Assembly: GCF_004327285.1 (NCBI RefSeq)
Contig: NZ_QJUI01000011.1
Location: 1-64,000 of the forward strand
DNA from: Phytopseudomonas daroniae
GTDB lineage: Bacteria; Pseudomonadota; Gammaproteobacteria; Pseudomonadales; Pseudomonadaceae
Direction of reading: 5' to 3'
Length of the DNA stretch: 64,000 nucleotides
Each line of letters starts with the position of its first letter. The stretch's first letter is position 1. Below the pieces are notes generated by a model that was not told the origin of the DNA, ran no database searches, and was given only the letters and a program-made list of their open reading frames with translations. Of this stretch, positions 1-14,405 are shown in pieces. Made by a program: the position numbers and the translations under genes.

Positions 1-89
1 GAGAATCCAGGCCCGTCACTTCGTCCTGCCACCCAGGCGAGAACGGCACTATCCCCGCGTCGTGAAACCTAAACCGACCAAATACCCCA

Positions 90-126
90 AAAAGAAAAAT
101 GCCAGTCAGCTTAACTGACTGGCATT
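90..126 (-). terminator. Rho-independent terminator of infA
   Basis: A perfect 12-bp stem (98-109 pairing with 115-126, 5-nt loop) is followed, in the leftward direction, by a T-rich run (A-rich on the plus strand at 90-99). It lies 66 nt beyond the infA stop codon, so it ends the infA transcript. Confidence 0.85.
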
Positions 127-191
127 AGGCAGATGCCGGGCGTTTCCATTTCCGCTTGGCTGGCAGGGCAGGAAGCGTTGCTTCCTGTCTG

Positions 192-410
192 TTAGCGGGC
201 GCGGTAGGTGATGCGACCCTTGCTCAGGTCGTAAGGCGTCAGCTCTACGCGCACCTTGTCACCAGTCAGAATGCGGATGTAATTCTTGCGCATCTTTCCG
301 GAGATGTGCGCGGTAACGACGTGCCCGTTTTCCAACTCCACACGAAACATGGTGTTGGGCAGGGTGTCGACGACAGTGCCTTCCATTTCGAAGCTGTCTT
401 CTTTCGACAT
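192..410 (-). CDS. infA: Translation initiation factor IF-1
   Basis: This is a 72-residue S1/OB-fold protein that binds the A-site region of the 30S subunit with IF-2 and IF-3 during initiation. The whole sequence is recognisable: it begins [11 protein letters not shown], contains [12 protein letters not shown] and [13 protein letters not shown], and ends [11 protein letters not shown], the usual length and termini of bacterial IF-1. The start at 410 was chosen over longer in-frame starts because it gives the family N-terminus and has GAGGG about nine bases upstream. It is followed by a strong terminator and sits next to the aminoacyl transferases bpt and aat, the usual pseudomonad order. Confidence 0.97.
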
Positions 411-658
411 GCAGTAAAGCCCTCGGTATCCAATGAATGGCCCGGCGCAACTGGCCCCAGGCAAAAGCGGCGTGCATTGTGCCCGAAAACTGGGGTTGAC
501 GCCAAGGGGCTGTTCCTGTTTCAGCGCAAGTCATGTTGCCGCGCGAAACTTTACGCAACCCGCAAGCCTGGCTCAGGCGTGGTCAGCCAAACTTCGTGAT
601 GCGGATCTTTCCTCGAGGCAAGGCGGGTTCCAGCGCGGTCAGACTGAGGCGGGAGCCT

Positions 659-1366
659 TCAGGTGAGAACGACCCAATGCTGATTGACGAACAGCTCTAT
701 CGGCCGGTATTGCGTCTTGTAATTCATTTTTCGGCAATTCTTGATCCAGTACCCCAGGTAGACGGCTTGAAGATTCATGCGACGGGCCTCGCCTATCTGC
801 CAGAGGATGGCGAAGCGGCCGAGGCTGCGGCGCTCTTCGTCAGGATCGTAGAAGGTGTAGACCGCTGACAGCCCATTGGGCAGCACATCGGTCACGGCAA
901 TGGCCAGCAGCCGCCCCTCATCCCGAAACTCGTAAAAGCACGAGAACGGCAGGTCGCGTACCAGGAAAGTGGAGAACTGTTCGTGACTGGGCGGGTACAT
1001 GTCCCCGTCGGCGTGGCGCTGCTCGATGTAGCGTACGTAGAGGTCGTAATACTCCTCGCTGAACACTGGCCTGACCGCGCGCACTTGAACCGATTCATTA
1101 CGCTTGATGATTCGTCGCTGCTGCCGATTGGCAATGAACCGGGCAGCAGGAATCCGCGCCGGCACGCAGGCAGTGCAGCGCTGGCAATGTGGGCGGTAGA
1201 GATGATCGCCACTACGCCGGAAACCAAGCTCGGAAAGCTCGGCATATACGTGCGCATCCATTGGCTGGCTAGGGTCGAGAAACAGGGTTGTGGCCTGTTC
1301 TCCGGACAGGTAGCTGCACGGATGCGGCTGGGTGGCATAGAACTTCAGGCGAGCCAGCTCGGTCAT
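659..1366 (-). CDS. bpt: Aspartate/glutamate leucyltransferase (arginyl-transferase-like, Bpt)
   Basis: A 235-residue member of the ATE1-like family. Bacterial Bpt transfers leucine from Leu-tRNA to N-terminal Asp or Glu of proteins, marking them for ClpS/ClpAP degradation in the cytoplasm. Visible hallmarks are the N-terminal Cys17, the cysteine cluster C61-x2-C64-x2-C67 within [11 protein letters not shown], and the C-terminal [20 protein letters not shown] block. The length is normal. A GGGAG element precedes the ATG. It lies 68 nt downstream of aat in the same direction, so the two N-end-rule transferases are probably co-transcribed. Confidence 0.95.
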   Translation of the reverse strand: MTELARLKFYATQPHPCSYLSGEQATTLFLDPSQPMDAHVYAELSELGFRRSGDHLYRPHCQRCTACVPARIPAARFIANRQQRRIIKRNESVQVRAVRPVFSEEYYDLYVRYIEQRHADGDMYPPSHEQFSTFLVRDLPFSCFYEFRDEGRLLAIAVTDVLPNGLSAVYTFYDPDEERRSLGRFAILWQIGEARRMNLQAVYLGYWIKNCRKMNYKTQYRPIELFVNQHWVVLT

Positions 1367-1434
1367 GATCGACTCCCGGGATTAGCCTCGAATCAGTGTA
1401 TGCCAGCTAGCAGGAGCCGGCCAGAATGAGCAGG

Positions 1435-2136
1435 TCATCGATCGCTCGGCGGCGTTCGAGTGATCCACTTGGAAGAGCCGGGTCGATCCAGAAAGCGCCG
1501 CAGGTAATCGGAGAACTCCGCTCGAGTGATGGCTCGCGCACCGAGGCTGTGCAGGTGCTGGGTTGGCATCTGGCAGTCGATCAGTTCGAATCCCCAGCTC
1601 TTGAGGTGCTCGACCAGCGCCACGAAACCAACCTTGGAGGCATTGTCGGCCCGGCTGAACATCGACTCGCCAAAGAACAACTTGCCCATGGCCAGCCCGT
1701 AAAGGCCGCCAACCAACTGCTCGCTTTGCCAGACTTCCACACTATGGGCCACGCCGCGCCCGTGCAACTCGATATAGGCCTGCTGCATGGGGGGGGTGAT
1801 CCAGGTGCCGTCGGCGTAGTCACGCGGTGCGGCACAGGCCTGGATGACGTCAGAGAAGGCCTGGTCGAAGGTCACTCGGTAATGACCCTGACGGATCACT
1901 TTACGCAGGCTGCGTGACACATGCAGTTCGTCGGGAAACAGCACGGTGCGCGGATCCGGCGACCACCACAGCAGAGGCTGTCCCTCCTGATACCAGGGAA
2001 AGCAGCCATGCCGGTAGGCGGCGATCAGACGCTCGGCACGCAGATCGCCGCCGGCAGCCAGTAGCCCGTTGGGCTCGCGCAGGGCTTTATCGAGAGGCGG
2101 GAAGGTCAGTGAGTCGCGTTGCAACCAGGTGAGCAT
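1435..2136 (-). CDS. aat: Leucyl/phenylalanyl-tRNA--protein transferase
   Basis: A 233-residue Aat protein that adds Leu or Phe from charged tRNA to N-terminal Lys or Arg residues, the first step of the bacterial N-degron pathway. Conserved blocks are FPP near residue 12, GCFPWY at 44-49, WWSPDPR at about 57-63, [18 protein letters not shown] at about 144-161 and [12 protein letters not shown]. Length and ends match the family. It lies between trxB and bpt, all on the minus strand, a conserved Pseudomonas arrangement. Confidence 0.96.
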   Translation of the reverse strand: MLTWLQRDSLTFPPLDKALREPNGLLAAGGDLRAERLIAAYRHGCFPWYQEGQPLLWWSPDPRTVLFPDELHVSRSLRKVIRQGHYRVTFDQAFSDVIQACAAPRDYADGTWITPPMQQAYIELHGRGVAHSVEVWQSEQLVGGLYGLAMGKLFFGESMFSRADNASKVGFVALVEHLKSWGFELIDCQMPTQHLHSLGARAITRAEFSDYLRRFLDRPGSSKWITRTPPSDR

Positions 2137-2184
2137 TGGCGAAACCGCGGCAGGGGAGGGCGGGTTTTACCCCGCCGGGGTTGA

Positions 2185-3144
<960 letters not shown>

Positions 3145-3344
3145 TCATAAGCCTTTGTCACAAAAGAGAATGCGTGCTCAAATTGAGCCGCACGGACGAA
3201 TAGTGGCCGCTATGCTACACCGAAGCGTCAAGCAAGCGGGAGCGGACGGGTTCGATCAGCTCCCCATCACTGGCGCAGCATGCCGTACAATGACGGCGTT
3301 TCGTCCTCCACCGATCATTCGGCGCGCTACTGGCGCAGGAACAG

Positions 3345-5759
3345 ATGCGTTTGAAGAACTCTAGCTCTACAGCACCGGCGCCAGCCTGGCGTCAGCAACT
3401 ACCGTATCGCCTCAAGGAGGGTGCGCTGATCGCCCTTGGCGCGTTGTGCCTCTACGTGTGGATGGCGCTGCTCACCTACGATCCGGCTGATCCGGGCTGG
3501 ACCCATACCAGCAACGTCGAGCAGGTGCACAATGCGGCCGGTCGCGCCGGTGCCTGGTTCGCCGATGTATTGTTCATGGCTCTGGGCTACTTCGCTTATC
3601 TGTTCCCATTACTGCTCGGCATAAAGGCGCTGCAGGTATTCCGTGCCCGTCACGAACCCTGGCACTGGAGCGGCTGGCTGTTTTCCTGGCGCCTGATCGG
3701 CCTGGTGTTCCTGGTGCTGTCGGGGGCCGCGCTGGCCTACATTCACTTTCAGAGCAGTGCCGGCATGCCGGCATCGGCAGGTGGCGCGCTGGGCGAAAGC
3801 CTCGGACAACTGACCGTCGCCGCGCTGAACGTGCAGGGCAGTACGCTGCTGTTCATCGCGCTCTTCCTGTTCGGACTGACCGTATTTACCGACCTGTCCT
3901 GGTTCAAGGTCATGGATATCACCGGCAAGATCACCCTGGATCTGCTGGAGCTGGTGCAGAGTCTGGTCAATCGCTGGTGGAGCTCGCGCCAGGAGCGCAA
4001 GCAACTGGTCGCCCAGCTGCGCGAAGTGGACGAGCGCGTTCACGACGTGGCGGCCCCGGTAGTACGTGACCGCCGCGAGCAGGCCAAGGTCAAGGAGCGC
4101 CTGATCGAGCGTGAAGAGTCGCTCAACAAGCACATGAGCGAACGCGAAAGCCGTCCTGCTCCGGTCATTACCGCTCCGATCGCGCCCAAGGCACCTGAGC
4201 CGAGCAAGCGCGTGCAGAAGGAAAAGCAGGCGCCGCTGTTCGTCGACAGCGCCGTGGAGGGCACCCTGCCACCGATCTCGCTGCTCGACCCGGCAGAAGC
4301 CAAGAAGATCGAGTATTCGCCCGAGTCCCTGGCGGGTGTCGGTCATCTGCTGGAGATCAAGCTCAAGGAGTTCGGTGTCGAGGTGTCGGTCGACTCGATC
4401 CACCCCGGCCCGGTGATCACCCGCTACGAAATTCAACCCGCCGCTGGCGTCAAGGTCAGCCGCATCGCCAACCTGGCCAAGGATCTGGCGCGCTCGCTGG
4501 CGGTGACCAGCGTCCGTGTGGTGGAAGTGATTCCAGGCAAGACCACCGTCGGTATCGAGATTCCCAACGAGAACCGCCAGATCGTGCGCTTCTCCGAGGT
4601 GCTGTCGACTCCCGAATACGATGACGCCAAATCGCCGGTCACCCTGGCCCTGGGCCATGACATCGGCGGCAAGCCGGTGATCACCGACCTGGCGAAAATG
4701 CCCCACCTGCTGGTCGCCGGTACCACCGGTTCCGGTAAGTCGGTGGGCGTGAACGCGATGATTCTGTCGATCCTGTTCAAGTCGGGGCCGGAAGACGCCA
4801 AGATGATCATGATCGACCCGAAAATGCTCGAGTTGTCGATCTACGAAGGCATTCCCCATCTGCTCTGCCCGGTCGTCACCGACATGAAGGAAGCGGCCAA
4901 CGCGCTGCGCTGGAGCGTCGCCGAGATGGAGCGTCGCTACAAGCTGATGTCGAAGATGGGCGTGCGTAACCTGGCGGGCTTCAACCGCAAGGTGAAAGAC
5001 GCCATCGAGGCCGGCGAGCCGCTGTCCGATCCGCTGTATCGCCGCGAAAGCATGGAAGACGAAGCGCCGCTGCTGAAAACGCTGCCGACCATCGTCGTAG
5101 TCGTCGACGAATTCGCCGACATGATGATGATCGTCGGCAAGAAGGTCGAAGAACTGATCGCCCGTATCGCCCAGAAGGCACGGGCGGCGGGGATTCACCT
5201 GATTCTCGCTACCCAGCGGCCGTCGGTGGACGTGATCACCGGTCTGATCAAGGCCAACATCCCCACCCGCATGGCCTTCCAGGTATCGAGCAAGATCGAC
5301 TCGCGCACCATCATCGACCAGGGTGGTGCCGAACAGTTGCTCGGCCACGGTGACATGCTCTACATGCCGCCTGGCACCAGCCTGCCGATTCGCGTGCACG
5401 GCGCCTTCGTCTCCGACGATGAAGTGCACCGTGTGGTCGAAGCCTGGAAGCTGCGTGGCGCACCGGATTACAACGAAGACATCCTGGCCGGCGCCGAAGA
5501 GGGTGGCGGTGGCTTCGACGGCGGTGGCGGCAGTTCCGAAGGTGGCGACGACAGTGAATCGGATCCGCTATACGACGAAGCGGTCAATTTCGTACTGGAA
5601 AGCCGCCGTGCGTCCATCTCCTCGGTACAGCGCAAACTGAAGATCGGCTACAACCGCGCCGCTCGCATGATCGAAGCCATGGAAATGGCCGGTGTGGTAA
5701 CGCCAATGAACACCAACGGTTCGCGGGAAGTGATTGCCCCCGGGTCTAACCGCGATTAA
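3345..5759 (+). CDS. ftsK: DNA translocase FtsK
   Basis: An 804-residue FtsK that couples septation with chromosome dimer resolution by pumping DNA toward dif and activating XerCD. The N-terminal third carries four hydrophobic membrane segments (residues about 25-200). A charged linker follows, then the RecA-like motor with Walker A GTTGSGKS near residue 460 and Walker [10 protein letters not shown] near residue 585. The C-terminal gamma winged helix ([21 protein letters not shown] to the end) reads KOPS. A Gly/Ser-rich stretch separates motor and gamma domain. The linker is short compared with E. coli FtsK, as is normal in Pseudomonas. AGGA precedes the start. Confidence 0.97.
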   Translation: MRLKNSSSTAPAPAWRQQLPYRLKEGALIALGALCLYVWMALLTYDPADPGWTHTSNVEQVHNAAGRAGAWFADVLFMALGYFAYLFPLLLGIKALQVFRARHEPWHWSGWLFSWRLIGLVFLVLSGAALAYIHFQSSAGMPASAGGALGESLGQLTVAALNVQGSTLLFIALFLFGLTVFTDLSWFKVMDITGKITLDLLELVQSLVNRWWSSRQERKQLVAQLREVDERVHDVAAPVVRDRREQAKVKERLIEREESLNKHMSERESRPAPVITAPIAPKAPEPSKRVQKEKQAPLFVDSAVEGTLPPISLLDPAEAKKIEYSPESLAGVGHLLEIKLKEFGVEVSVDSIHPGPVITRYEIQPAAGVKVSRIANLAKDLARSLAVTSVRVVEVIPGKTTVGIEIPNENRQIVRFSEVLSTPEYDDAKSPVTLALGHDIGGKPVITDLAKMPHLLVAGTTGSGKSVGVNAMILSILFKSGPEDAKMIMIDPKMLELSIYEGIPHLLCPVVTDMKEAANALRWSVAEMERRYKLMSKMGVRNLAGFNRKVKDAIEAGEPLSDPLYRRESMEDEAPLLKTLPTIVVVVDEFADMMMIVGKKVEELIARIAQKARAAGIHLILATQRPSVDVITGLIKANIPTRMAFQVSSKIDSRTIIDQGGAEQLLGHGDMLYMPPGTSLPIRVHGAFVSDDEVHRVVEAWKLRGAPDYNEDILAGAEEGGGGFDGGGGSSEGGDDSESDPLYDEAVNFVLESRRASISSVQRKLKIGYNRAARMIEAMEMAGVVTPMNTNGSREVIAPGSNRD

Positions 5760-5779
5760 TACCCTGACAGAGGATTCAC

Positions 5780-6406
5780 ATGCGCCTGATTCGCCTGATG
5801 TTGCTCGCCGTGCTGAGTACCGCGAGCCTGTTCGCCCATGCCGATGATGAAGCCGCAGTACAGCGTCTGACCCAACTGCTCAACCAGGCGCAGACCATCA
5901 CCGCGCGCTTCTCCCAGCTGTCCCTCGATGGCAGCGGTACCCAACTGCAGGAAACCTCCGGTGAATTGGCGCTGAAACGCCCGGGCCTGTTCCGCTGGCA
6001 CACCGATGCGCCCATGGAGCAGTTGCTGGTATCCGACGGCAAGCAGGTATGGCTGTACGACCCGGATCTCGAGCAGGTGACCATCCAGGCGCTCGACCAG
6101 CGCCTGACCCACACCCCGGCCTTGTTGCTCTCCGGTGATGTCTCGCAGATTCGCGAGAACTTCGAGATCACTTTCAAGGAAGGTGGCAGCGTGGTGGATT
6201 TCATCCTCAAGCCGAAGTCCAAGGACACCCTGTTCGACAGCCTGCGCCTGTCGTTCCGTAACGGTGTGCTGAACGACATGCAACTGATCGACAGCATCGG
6301 CCAGCGCACCAATATTCTGTTCATGAACGTGAAGATGAACGACCCCCTGGATGACAAGCAGTTCAGCTTCGAAATCCCTGAGGGTGCGGACGTCATCCAA
6401 GAGTAG
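5780..6406 (+). CDS. lolA: Outer-membrane lipoprotein carrier protein LolA
   Basis: A 208-residue periplasmic chaperone that takes lipoproteins from LolCDE and hands them to LolB at the outer membrane. A signal peptide (about residues 1-21, ending FAHA) is followed by the LolA beta-barrel fold, with recognisable blocks [37 protein letters not shown] and LLLSGD. It follows ftsK by 20 nt and precedes rarA by 6 nt, so ftsK-lolA-rarA-crcB is likely one operon. Confidence 0.96.
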   Translation: MRLIRLMLLAVLSTASLFAHADDEAAVQRLTQLLNQAQTITARFSQLSLDGSGTQLQETSGELALKRPGLFRWHTDAPMEQLLVSDGKQVWLYDPDLEQVTIQALDQRLTHTPALLLSGDVSQIRENFEITFKEGGSVVDFILKPKSKDTLFDSLRLSFRNGVLNDMQLIDSIGQRTNILFMNVKMNDPLDDKQFSFEIPEGADVIQE

Positions 6407-6412
6407 GTAGTC

Positions 6413-7734
6413 GTGGATCTGTTTCGCAGCGCGCCCGTCGCCCAGCCGCTGGCCGCCCGTTTACGGGCGACCACGCTGGACGAATACGTTGGCCAGGAGC
6501 ACCTGCTGGCCCGCGGCAAGCCGCTGCGCGAAGCGCTGGAGCAGGGCGCTCTGCATTCGATGATCTTCTGGGGGCCGCCCGGTGTGGGCAAGACCACCCT
6601 GGCACGGCTGCTGGCCCAGGTCACCGATGCGCATTTCGAGACCATTTCCGCAGTGCTGTCCGGGGTCAAGGAAATCCGCCAGGCCGTGGAGGTCGCCCAG
6701 CAGCATGCGGCCCAGTACGGTCGCCGCACCATTCTGTTCGTCGACGAAGTGCATCGTTTCAACAAGTCGCAGCAGGATGCCTTCCTGCCTTACGTGGAAG
6801 ACGGCACGCTGATCTTCATCGGCGCCACCACGGAAAACCCCTCGTTCGAACTCAACAACGCCTTGCTGTCCCGCGCCCGCGTCTACGTGCTCAAGAGCCT
6901 GGATGATGCAGCGCTGCGCAAGCTGGTCGACCGCGCCCTGAGCGAAGCCAAGGGGCTGGGCGAGCGCCAACTGACGCTACCGGACGAAAGCTTCGAGATT
7001 CTCAAGAGCGCCGCGGATGGCGATGGCCGACGCTTCCTCAATTTTCTCGAGAACGCCGCCGACCTGGCCGATGACGGGAGCGAGATCAGCACCGAACTGC
7101 TGCTCGATCTGCTGGGCGACACCCGCCGGCGTTTCGACAAGGGCGGCGAAGCCTTCTACGACCAGATTTCCGCGCTGCACAAATCGGTACGTGGCTCCAG
7201 CCCTGACGGTGCGCTGTACTGGTTCGCGCGTATGCTCGATGGCGGTTGCGACCCCCTGTATATCGCCCGGCGCGTGGTACGCATGGCCAGCGAGGATATC
7301 GGCAATGCCGACCCGCGCGCACTGACACTGTGCCTGAATGCCTGGGACGTGCAGGAGCGCCTCGGCAGCCCGGAAGGTGAGCTGGCCGTGGCCCAGGCCA
7401 TCGTCTACCTGGCCTGCGCGCCGAAGAGCAATGCCGTGTACAGCGCCTTCAAGGCGGCCATGCGAGACGTGGCGGAAAACGGCTCCCGCGAAGTACCGCT
7501 ACACCTGCGCAACGCACCGACCAAGCTGATGAAGCAACTCGGCTATGGCGATGAATACCGCTACGCCCATGATGAACCCGATGCCTACGCCGCTGGCGAA
7601 GACTACTTTCCCGAAGACCTCGAACCGCGTCACTATTACCAGCCGGTACCACGCGGCCTGGAATTGAAGATTCGCGACAAGCTCGCCCATCTGGCCGATC
7701 AGGACGCCAACAGCCCGCGGCAACGGAGAAAGCC

Positions 7735-7738
<4 letters not shown>
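6413..7738 (+). CDS. rarA: Replication-associated recombination protein RarA (MgsA)
   Basis: A 441-residue AAA+ ATPase acting at stalled replication forks. Walker A is GPPGVGKTT near residue 57, Walker B is [16 protein letters not shown] near 107, and sensor 1 is [12 protein letters not shown]. The C-terminal tetramerisation region is present ([40 protein letters not shown]). The start is GTG at 6413, six bases after lolA. The stop overlaps the crcB start by 4 nt (ATGA), implying translational coupling. Confidence 0.96.
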
Positions 7739-9403
<1,665 letters not shown>

Positions 9404-9454
9404 AGCGGGTCTGCGAGAAGGCTCGGGCGCGCTGCTGAGACCCGGCCGTTGCAA

Positions 9455-9500
9455 TGGTGGACGGATAGAGCGTCGGCTACGCGCCCCGATCCACCCTACA
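9455..9500. repeat. Pseudomonas REP-like palindromic repeat
   Basis: An imperfect palindrome bounded by GGTGGACGGATAGAG and CCCCGATCCACCC with a GCGTCGG/CTACGCG core. A related copy is at 10993-11030. Such intergenic GGTGGAT...ATCCACC elements are common in this part of Pseudomonas. Confidence 0.6.
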
Positions 9501-9505
9501 AATCA

Positions 9506-9539
9506 GGCTCCGAGCTTTGTCTCGGGGCCGCTATTTTTT
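9506..9539 (+). terminator. Rho-independent terminator after serS
   Basis: A 9-bp GC-rich stem (GGCTCCGAG at 9506-9514 with CTCGGGGCC at 9521-9529, one G-T pair) is followed by a T-rich tail at 9532-9539. It separates the serS transcript from cysG. Confidence 0.8.
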
Positions 9540-9576
9540 ACTGTCGCTGCCGTGAGCGACTGAAGCGGGCCTCGTT

Positions 9577-10974
9577 ATGGACTTCCTTCCTCTGTTCCAC
9601 AAATTGCAGAACCGCCGCGTGCTGGTGGTGGGCGGTGGCGAAATCGCCTTACGCAAGGCGCGGCTGCTCGCCGATGCGGGCGGTACGCTGCGCGTGGTAT
9701 CGCCCGATGTGGTCAGCGAATTGCGCGAGCTGGTCGAGCACGGGGCTGGGGAGCTGGTGTTGCGTGGCTACGAGACAGGCGACCTGCAGGGCGTATCCCT
9801 GGTGATCGCCGCCACCGACGACATGCCGCTCAATGCGCAGATATCCCAGCAGGCACAGGCGCTCGGCATTCCGGTCAATGTGGTGGATGCGCCGGCGCTG
9901 TGCAGCGTGATCTTCCCGGCGATCGTCGATCGTTCTCCGCTGATCGTCGCCGTCAGCAGCGGCGGGGATGCGCCAGTGCTGGCTCGCCTGATCCGCGCCA
10001 AGATCGAAACCTGGATTCCCGCCACATACGGTCAGCTAGCCGGCTTGGCGAAGATCTTCCGTGCCCAGGTCAAGAGCCTGTTCCCCGATGTACAGCAGCG
10101 CCGGGTGTTCTGGGAGGACGTGTTCCAGGGGGCAATCGCCGAAAGCGTATTCGCTGGCAAGCTCGGCGAAGCTCGCCGTCTGCTGGAAGAAAAGCTCAGT
10201 GGCGCCGCGCCTCGGGCGCTGGGCGAGGTCTATCTGGTCGGTGCCGGCCCAGGCGACCCCGATCTGCTGACCTTTCGCGCCCTGCGCCTGATGCAGCAGG
10301 CCGACGTGGTGCTCTACGATCGCCTGGTAGCCCCGGCGATCATCGAACTGTGCCGCCGCGATGCCGAACGCATCTACGTGGGCAAGCGCCGCGCCGACCA
10401 TGCCGTCCCCCAGGAGCAGATCAACCAGCGCCTGATCGATCTGGCCAAGGCCGGCAAGCGCGTATTGAGACTGAAGGGTGGCGATCCGTTCATCTTCGGC
10501 CGTGGTGGCGAAGAGATCGAGCATTTGGCAGCCCATGGCATTCCCTTCCAGGTAGTGCCCGGCATCACCGCGGCCAGCGGCTGCTCGGCCTATGCAGGCA
10601 TTCCGCTGACCCATCGCGATCATGCGCAGTCGGTACGCTTCGTCACGGGCCACCTCAAGGACGGCAGCTGCGACCTGCCCTGGCCAGAGCTGATCGCGCC
10701 AAGCCAGACCCTGGTGTTCTACATGGGGTTGGTTGGGTTACCGACCATCTGTCAGCAACTGATCGCCCACGGCCGTGCCGCCAGCACGCCGGCAGCGCTG
10801 GTGCAGCAGGGCACCACGGAGAATCAGCGGGTATTTACCGGCACCCTGGCCAACCTGCCGGATCTGGTGGCTCGCCATGAGGTGCATGCACCGACGCTGG
10901 TAATCGTCGGCGAAGTGGTGCAGTTACGGGAAAAACTGGCCTGGTTCGAAGGCGCTCAGGAGCGCTCCGAGTAG
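9577..10974 (+). CDS. cysG: Siroheme synthase (multifunctional CysG)
   Basis: A 465-residue enzyme converting uroporphyrinogen III to siroheme, the cofactor of sulfite and nitrite reductases. The N-terminal half (1-about 215) is the NAD-dependent precorrin-2 dehydrogenase/ferrochelatase, with [15 protein letters not shown] near residue 17. The C-terminal half is the SAM-dependent uroporphyrinogen methyltransferase, with [12 protein letters not shown] near 222 and [15 protein letters not shown]. Full-length, with both modules intact. Its usual position after serS in Pseudomonas is kept. Confidence 0.97.
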   Translation: MDFLPLFHKLQNRRVLVVGGGEIALRKARLLADAGGTLRVVSPDVVSELRELVEHGAGELVLRGYETGDLQGVSLVIAATDDMPLNAQISQQAQALGIPVNVVDAPALCSVIFPAIVDRSPLIVAVSSGGDAPVLARLIRAKIETWIPATYGQLAGLAKIFRAQVKSLFPDVQQRRVFWEDVFQGAIAESVFAGKLGEARRLLEEKLSGAAPRALGEVYLVGAGPGDPDLLTFRALRLMQQADVVLYDRLVAPAIIELCRRDAERIYVGKRRADHAVPQEQINQRLIDLAKAGKRVLRLKGGDPFIFGRGGEEIEHLAAHGIPFQVVPGITAASGCSAYAGIPLTHRDHAQSVRFVTGHLKDGSCDLPWPELIAPSQTLVFYMGLVGLPTICQQLIAHGRAASTPAALVQQGTTENQRVFTGTLANLPDLVARHEVHAPTLVIVGEVVQLREKLAWFEGAQERSE

Positions 10975-10992
10975 CGTCTACTGGTTTCGTAG

Positions 10993-11030
10993 TGGTGGAT
11001 GAAGAGCGTCAGCGACGCCCCCTATCCACC
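10993..11030. repeat. REP-like palindrome, second copy
   Basis: GGTGGATGAAGAGCGTC pairs with GACGC and ATCCACC around a short centre. It resembles the element at 9455-9500. It lies between the convergent cysG and dctP-like genes and may double as a bidirectional transcript end. Confidence 0.55.
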
Positions 11031-11037
11031 CAGCGGC

Positions 11038-12150
<1,113 letters not shown>

Positions 12151-12200
12151 CTATTTGTGACGTCCGTCCGGGGAGCAGCAGGAAAGCTGGCAGATTGCCC

Positions 12201-13499
12201 TCAAACCTTTACTTTGCCGATAGCCGCATTCTTGGCCGCGATCCACTGCGACATGTACTGGGTACTCTTGTGCTGGTGGTGACGCAGCATGGCGCCCACG
12301 AAGTTGGTCTGACGGTGCTGCTCGCGCGTAATGAACAGCGCGTTCAGGCGGGCCACCAACTCTTCACCGAGCCGTTGACGATCGAAGCGGCTGTCGAGCA
12401 GGGCATGGCCATGCTGCTGCGCCTCTAGCCAGCGCGCTTGATCCTGATAGAGCTGCACTGCGGCATCGGCGAAAGCATCTGCGTCATCAGCGATGCCGCC
12501 GGGCCATGGCAACTCGCCGTGCATACCCTCACTGCCGATCGGCGTGGTCACACTCGGCGTGCCACAGGCCATGGCGTCGGCCAGTTTGCCCTTGATTCCG
12601 GCACCGAAGCGCAGCGGCGCGAGGCAGACCCTGGCCTGGGCCATTACCCGGTGAGCATCATCGACCCAGCCGAGCACATGGAAGCCCTGTTTGGGATTGT
12701 GCAGCGCCGTGGCCTTGGGTGGCGGATAGGCGCCGTAGACGTGCAGTTGGGCCTGAGGCAGGCGCGTTCGGATCAGCGGCCACAGGGCGTGCTTGAGCCA
12801 CAGCACGGCATCCCAGTTCGGCGCATGGCGAAAGTTGCCGATGCTGAGGAAATGCTGCCGTTCGGAGAAGGGCAGATCCTCGACCGCAGGCGGAATCAGC
12901 ATCAGTGCACAGTCGTGCAGCAGCGCTGCGGGTACGCCGAATTGCTCCCGCAGTAGCTCCATTTCGAATTCGGAGATCATCAATGTCAGGTCGCAGCGGT
13001 AGATCGATGCGACCTCGCGTTGCGCCATGTCGCTATTCGCCATGGCCTCGTATAGCTGAATCGCCGTGGCGTGCAGCGGGCCGACCCGTTGCCGCTCGGC
13101 CTCCCCGGAGCAAGCCTGCTGGTTGGCCTTGAGCAAAGCGTGGCGGGCATCGCGCAGGCAGTGCAGATCGCTGGTATCGAGTACCCGCAGGGCAGCAGGC
13201 CAGGCGCGCTCGACACGCCAGGCGAACTGTTCCTCGGTGAAGAAACGGTCGAACAGCACCAGATCCGGCTGCAACTGCGCGACGAAGCCATCGAAACTGT
13301 CGCAGTTCAGGGCGACGGCGACTTCCTCGATCTGCAGCTCGCCCAAGTCAGCGCGGTGCGAGGACAATGCCGCAGCGCTGGCGAAGGTGACCTGCCAGCC
13401 CTGGCCGCGAAAAACGCCCAGCAGTTCGAGCATGCGGCTGCCCGCAGCGGACGAGCGCGGCTCCGGCCAGACGTAGCCGATGACCAATACCTTGCGCAT
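12201..13499 (-). CDS. Glycosyltransferase family 4-like protein
   Basis: A 432-residue GT-B-fold glycosyltransferase. The N-terminal Rossmann domain begins MRKVLVIGYVWPEPRSSAAGSRM. The C-terminal domain has SIGNFRHAPNWDAVLWL, VYGAYPPP, GWVDDAHRVMAQARVCLAPLRFGAGIKGKLADAMACGTPSVTT, the nucleotide-sugar region typical of group-1 transferases. Donor and acceptor cannot be read from sequence. It begins 7 nt after the dsbB-like stop, so it is probably translated from the same message. No polysaccharide operon is present, leaving its target open. Confidence 0.8.
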   Translation of the reverse strand: MRKVLVIGYVWPEPRSSAAGSRMLELLGVFRGQGWQVTFASAAALSSHRADLGELQIEEVAVALNCDSFDGFVAQLQPDLVLFDRFFTEEQFAWRVERAWPAALRVLDTSDLHCLRDARHALLKANQQACSGEAERQRVGPLHATAIQLYEAMANSDMAQREVASIYRCDLTLMISEFEMELLREQFGVPAALLHDCALMLIPPAVEDLPFSERQHFLSIGNFRHAPNWDAVLWLKHALWPLIRTRLPQAQLHVYGAYPPPKATALHNPKQGFHVLGWVDDAHRVMAQARVCLAPLRFGAGIKGKLADAMACGTPSVTTPIGSEGMHGELPWPGGIADDADAFADAAVQLYQDQARWLEAQQHGHALLDSRFDRQRLGEELVARLNALFITREQHRQTNFVGAMLRHHQHKSTQYMSQWIAAKNAAIGKVKV

Positions 13500-13506
13500 G
13501 ACGGAC

Positions 13507-14013
13507 TCAGCGCTTGCCGCGAATGCTGCGCCACAGGGCGAGCAGCACCAGGGCGAACAGCGCGGCGATGCTCGCCAGTGTCCAGACGGTGAAGGGCAGG
13601 CCGAGAATCTTGTAGTCGTTCTGCCCGCAGATGCCGCCGCTCATGAACACCTCCGGCCAGTACTCGTGCAGAGGCAGGCTCTGGTAGTAGAAGGGGAAGG
13701 GCGAGCAACTGAAGCTTTCCATGACGCCCAGTTCGATCAGGGTGACGTGGGCGTTGTCGATCAGCGCCATACCACTGGCGGCGAGCAGCAGCGGCCAGAG
13801 TAGCACCGCCAGCCAGGTTTGCCGGGCGGCCGAGGCGGCGCTGAGCAGCAGGGCCAGAACGATGGTCAGGGCCAGCCACAGGCGAATCTGCACGCACAGT
13901 GTGCAGGGTTCCCAGGCAAAGATGTGTTGCGCGACCAGCGCGCCAGCGAGCATGGCGGCGCTGGCCAGTGCGATCACGAGCAGCAGCGGGGCGGGCGTGG
14001 CAGAGCGGGACAT
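13507..14013 (-). CDS. dsbB: Disulfide bond formation protein DsbB family
   Basis: A 168-residue inner-membrane quinone reductase that reoxidises periplasmic DsbA. Four hydrophobic helices are visible. The first periplasmic loop holds C37-T-L-C40 (in WEPCTLC) and the second holds C103 (FSCSPF) and C129 (GGICGQND), matching the four catalytic cysteines of E. coli DsbB in number and spacing. The start at 14013 removes a non-homologous upstream extension. It is the first gene of a presumed dsbB-glycosyltransferase unit. Pseudomonads often carry more than one DsbB, so this may be a paralogue. Confidence 0.88.
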   Translation of the reverse strand: MSRSATPAPLLLVIALASAAMLAGALVAQHIFAWEPCTLCVQIRLWLALTIVLALLLSAASAARQTWLAVLLWPLLLAASGMALIDNAHVTLIELGVMESFSCSPFPFYYQSLPLHEYWPEVFMSGGICGQNDYKILGLPFTVWTLASIAALFALVLLALWRSIRGKR

Positions 14014-14198
14014 GGAGTTCTCCAGAAATACGGTGCTGTAGCGACAAGCTGCCGTTTGTACCGGAAGCTGGCGTGCACGGCAATCGAGGAATCCGATGAA
14101 ACGCGGCGGATTGAACGATGCATCTTGCGAGTAGGAGCCATAGGGGCACCTGGCCTTGCTGGCAATTAGCGTTGGTGGATGCACTGCGGCATTCACAT

Positions 14199-14261
14199 CG
14201 CGCCGGCAAGCCGGCTCTTACGCAATCTGATCCTCTGTAGGAGCCGGCTTGCCGCCGATCT
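14199..14261. repeat. Inverted pair of REP sequences (BIME-like)
   Basis: GCCGGCAAGCCGGCTCTTACG at 14202-14222 faces TGTAGGAGCCGGCTTGCCG from 14236, an inverted pair of the pseudomonad GTAGGAGCCGGCTTGCCGGC-type REP. A degenerate third unit (GTAGGAGCC) lies near 14132. Together with the terminator at 14337 they fill the 392-nt gap 14014-14405, in which I see no gene. Confidence 0.75.
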
Positions 14262-14336
14262 TGTGAGCGGAATGTCGAGTTTCATGGCTCATTGCAACTA
14301 CAAGTCCTGAAGCGCGTAACCCTTTTGCCAGAATAT

Positions 14337-14365
14337 AAAAAAGCCCCACGGGCGAACCGTGGGGC
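14337..14365 (-). terminator. Rho-independent terminator of mexEF-oprN
   Basis: A perfect 9-bp stem (GCCCCACGG at 14343-14351 with CCGTGGGGC at 14357-14365) has a T-run in the leftward direction. It lies about 40 nt past the oprN stop. Confidence 0.9.
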
Positions 14366-14405
14366 GTCAAGGGCCAGCTATGCCGGCCGGGGAGGGAAAA
14401 ACGAT

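Noticed and set aside
3609..5429. A 606-codon open frame on the minus strand across ftsK
   Set aside because: It is antisense to a fully recognisable FtsK gene and its composition (His/Gln/Asp/Val rich) is the usual mirror image of GC-rich Pseudomonas coding DNA.
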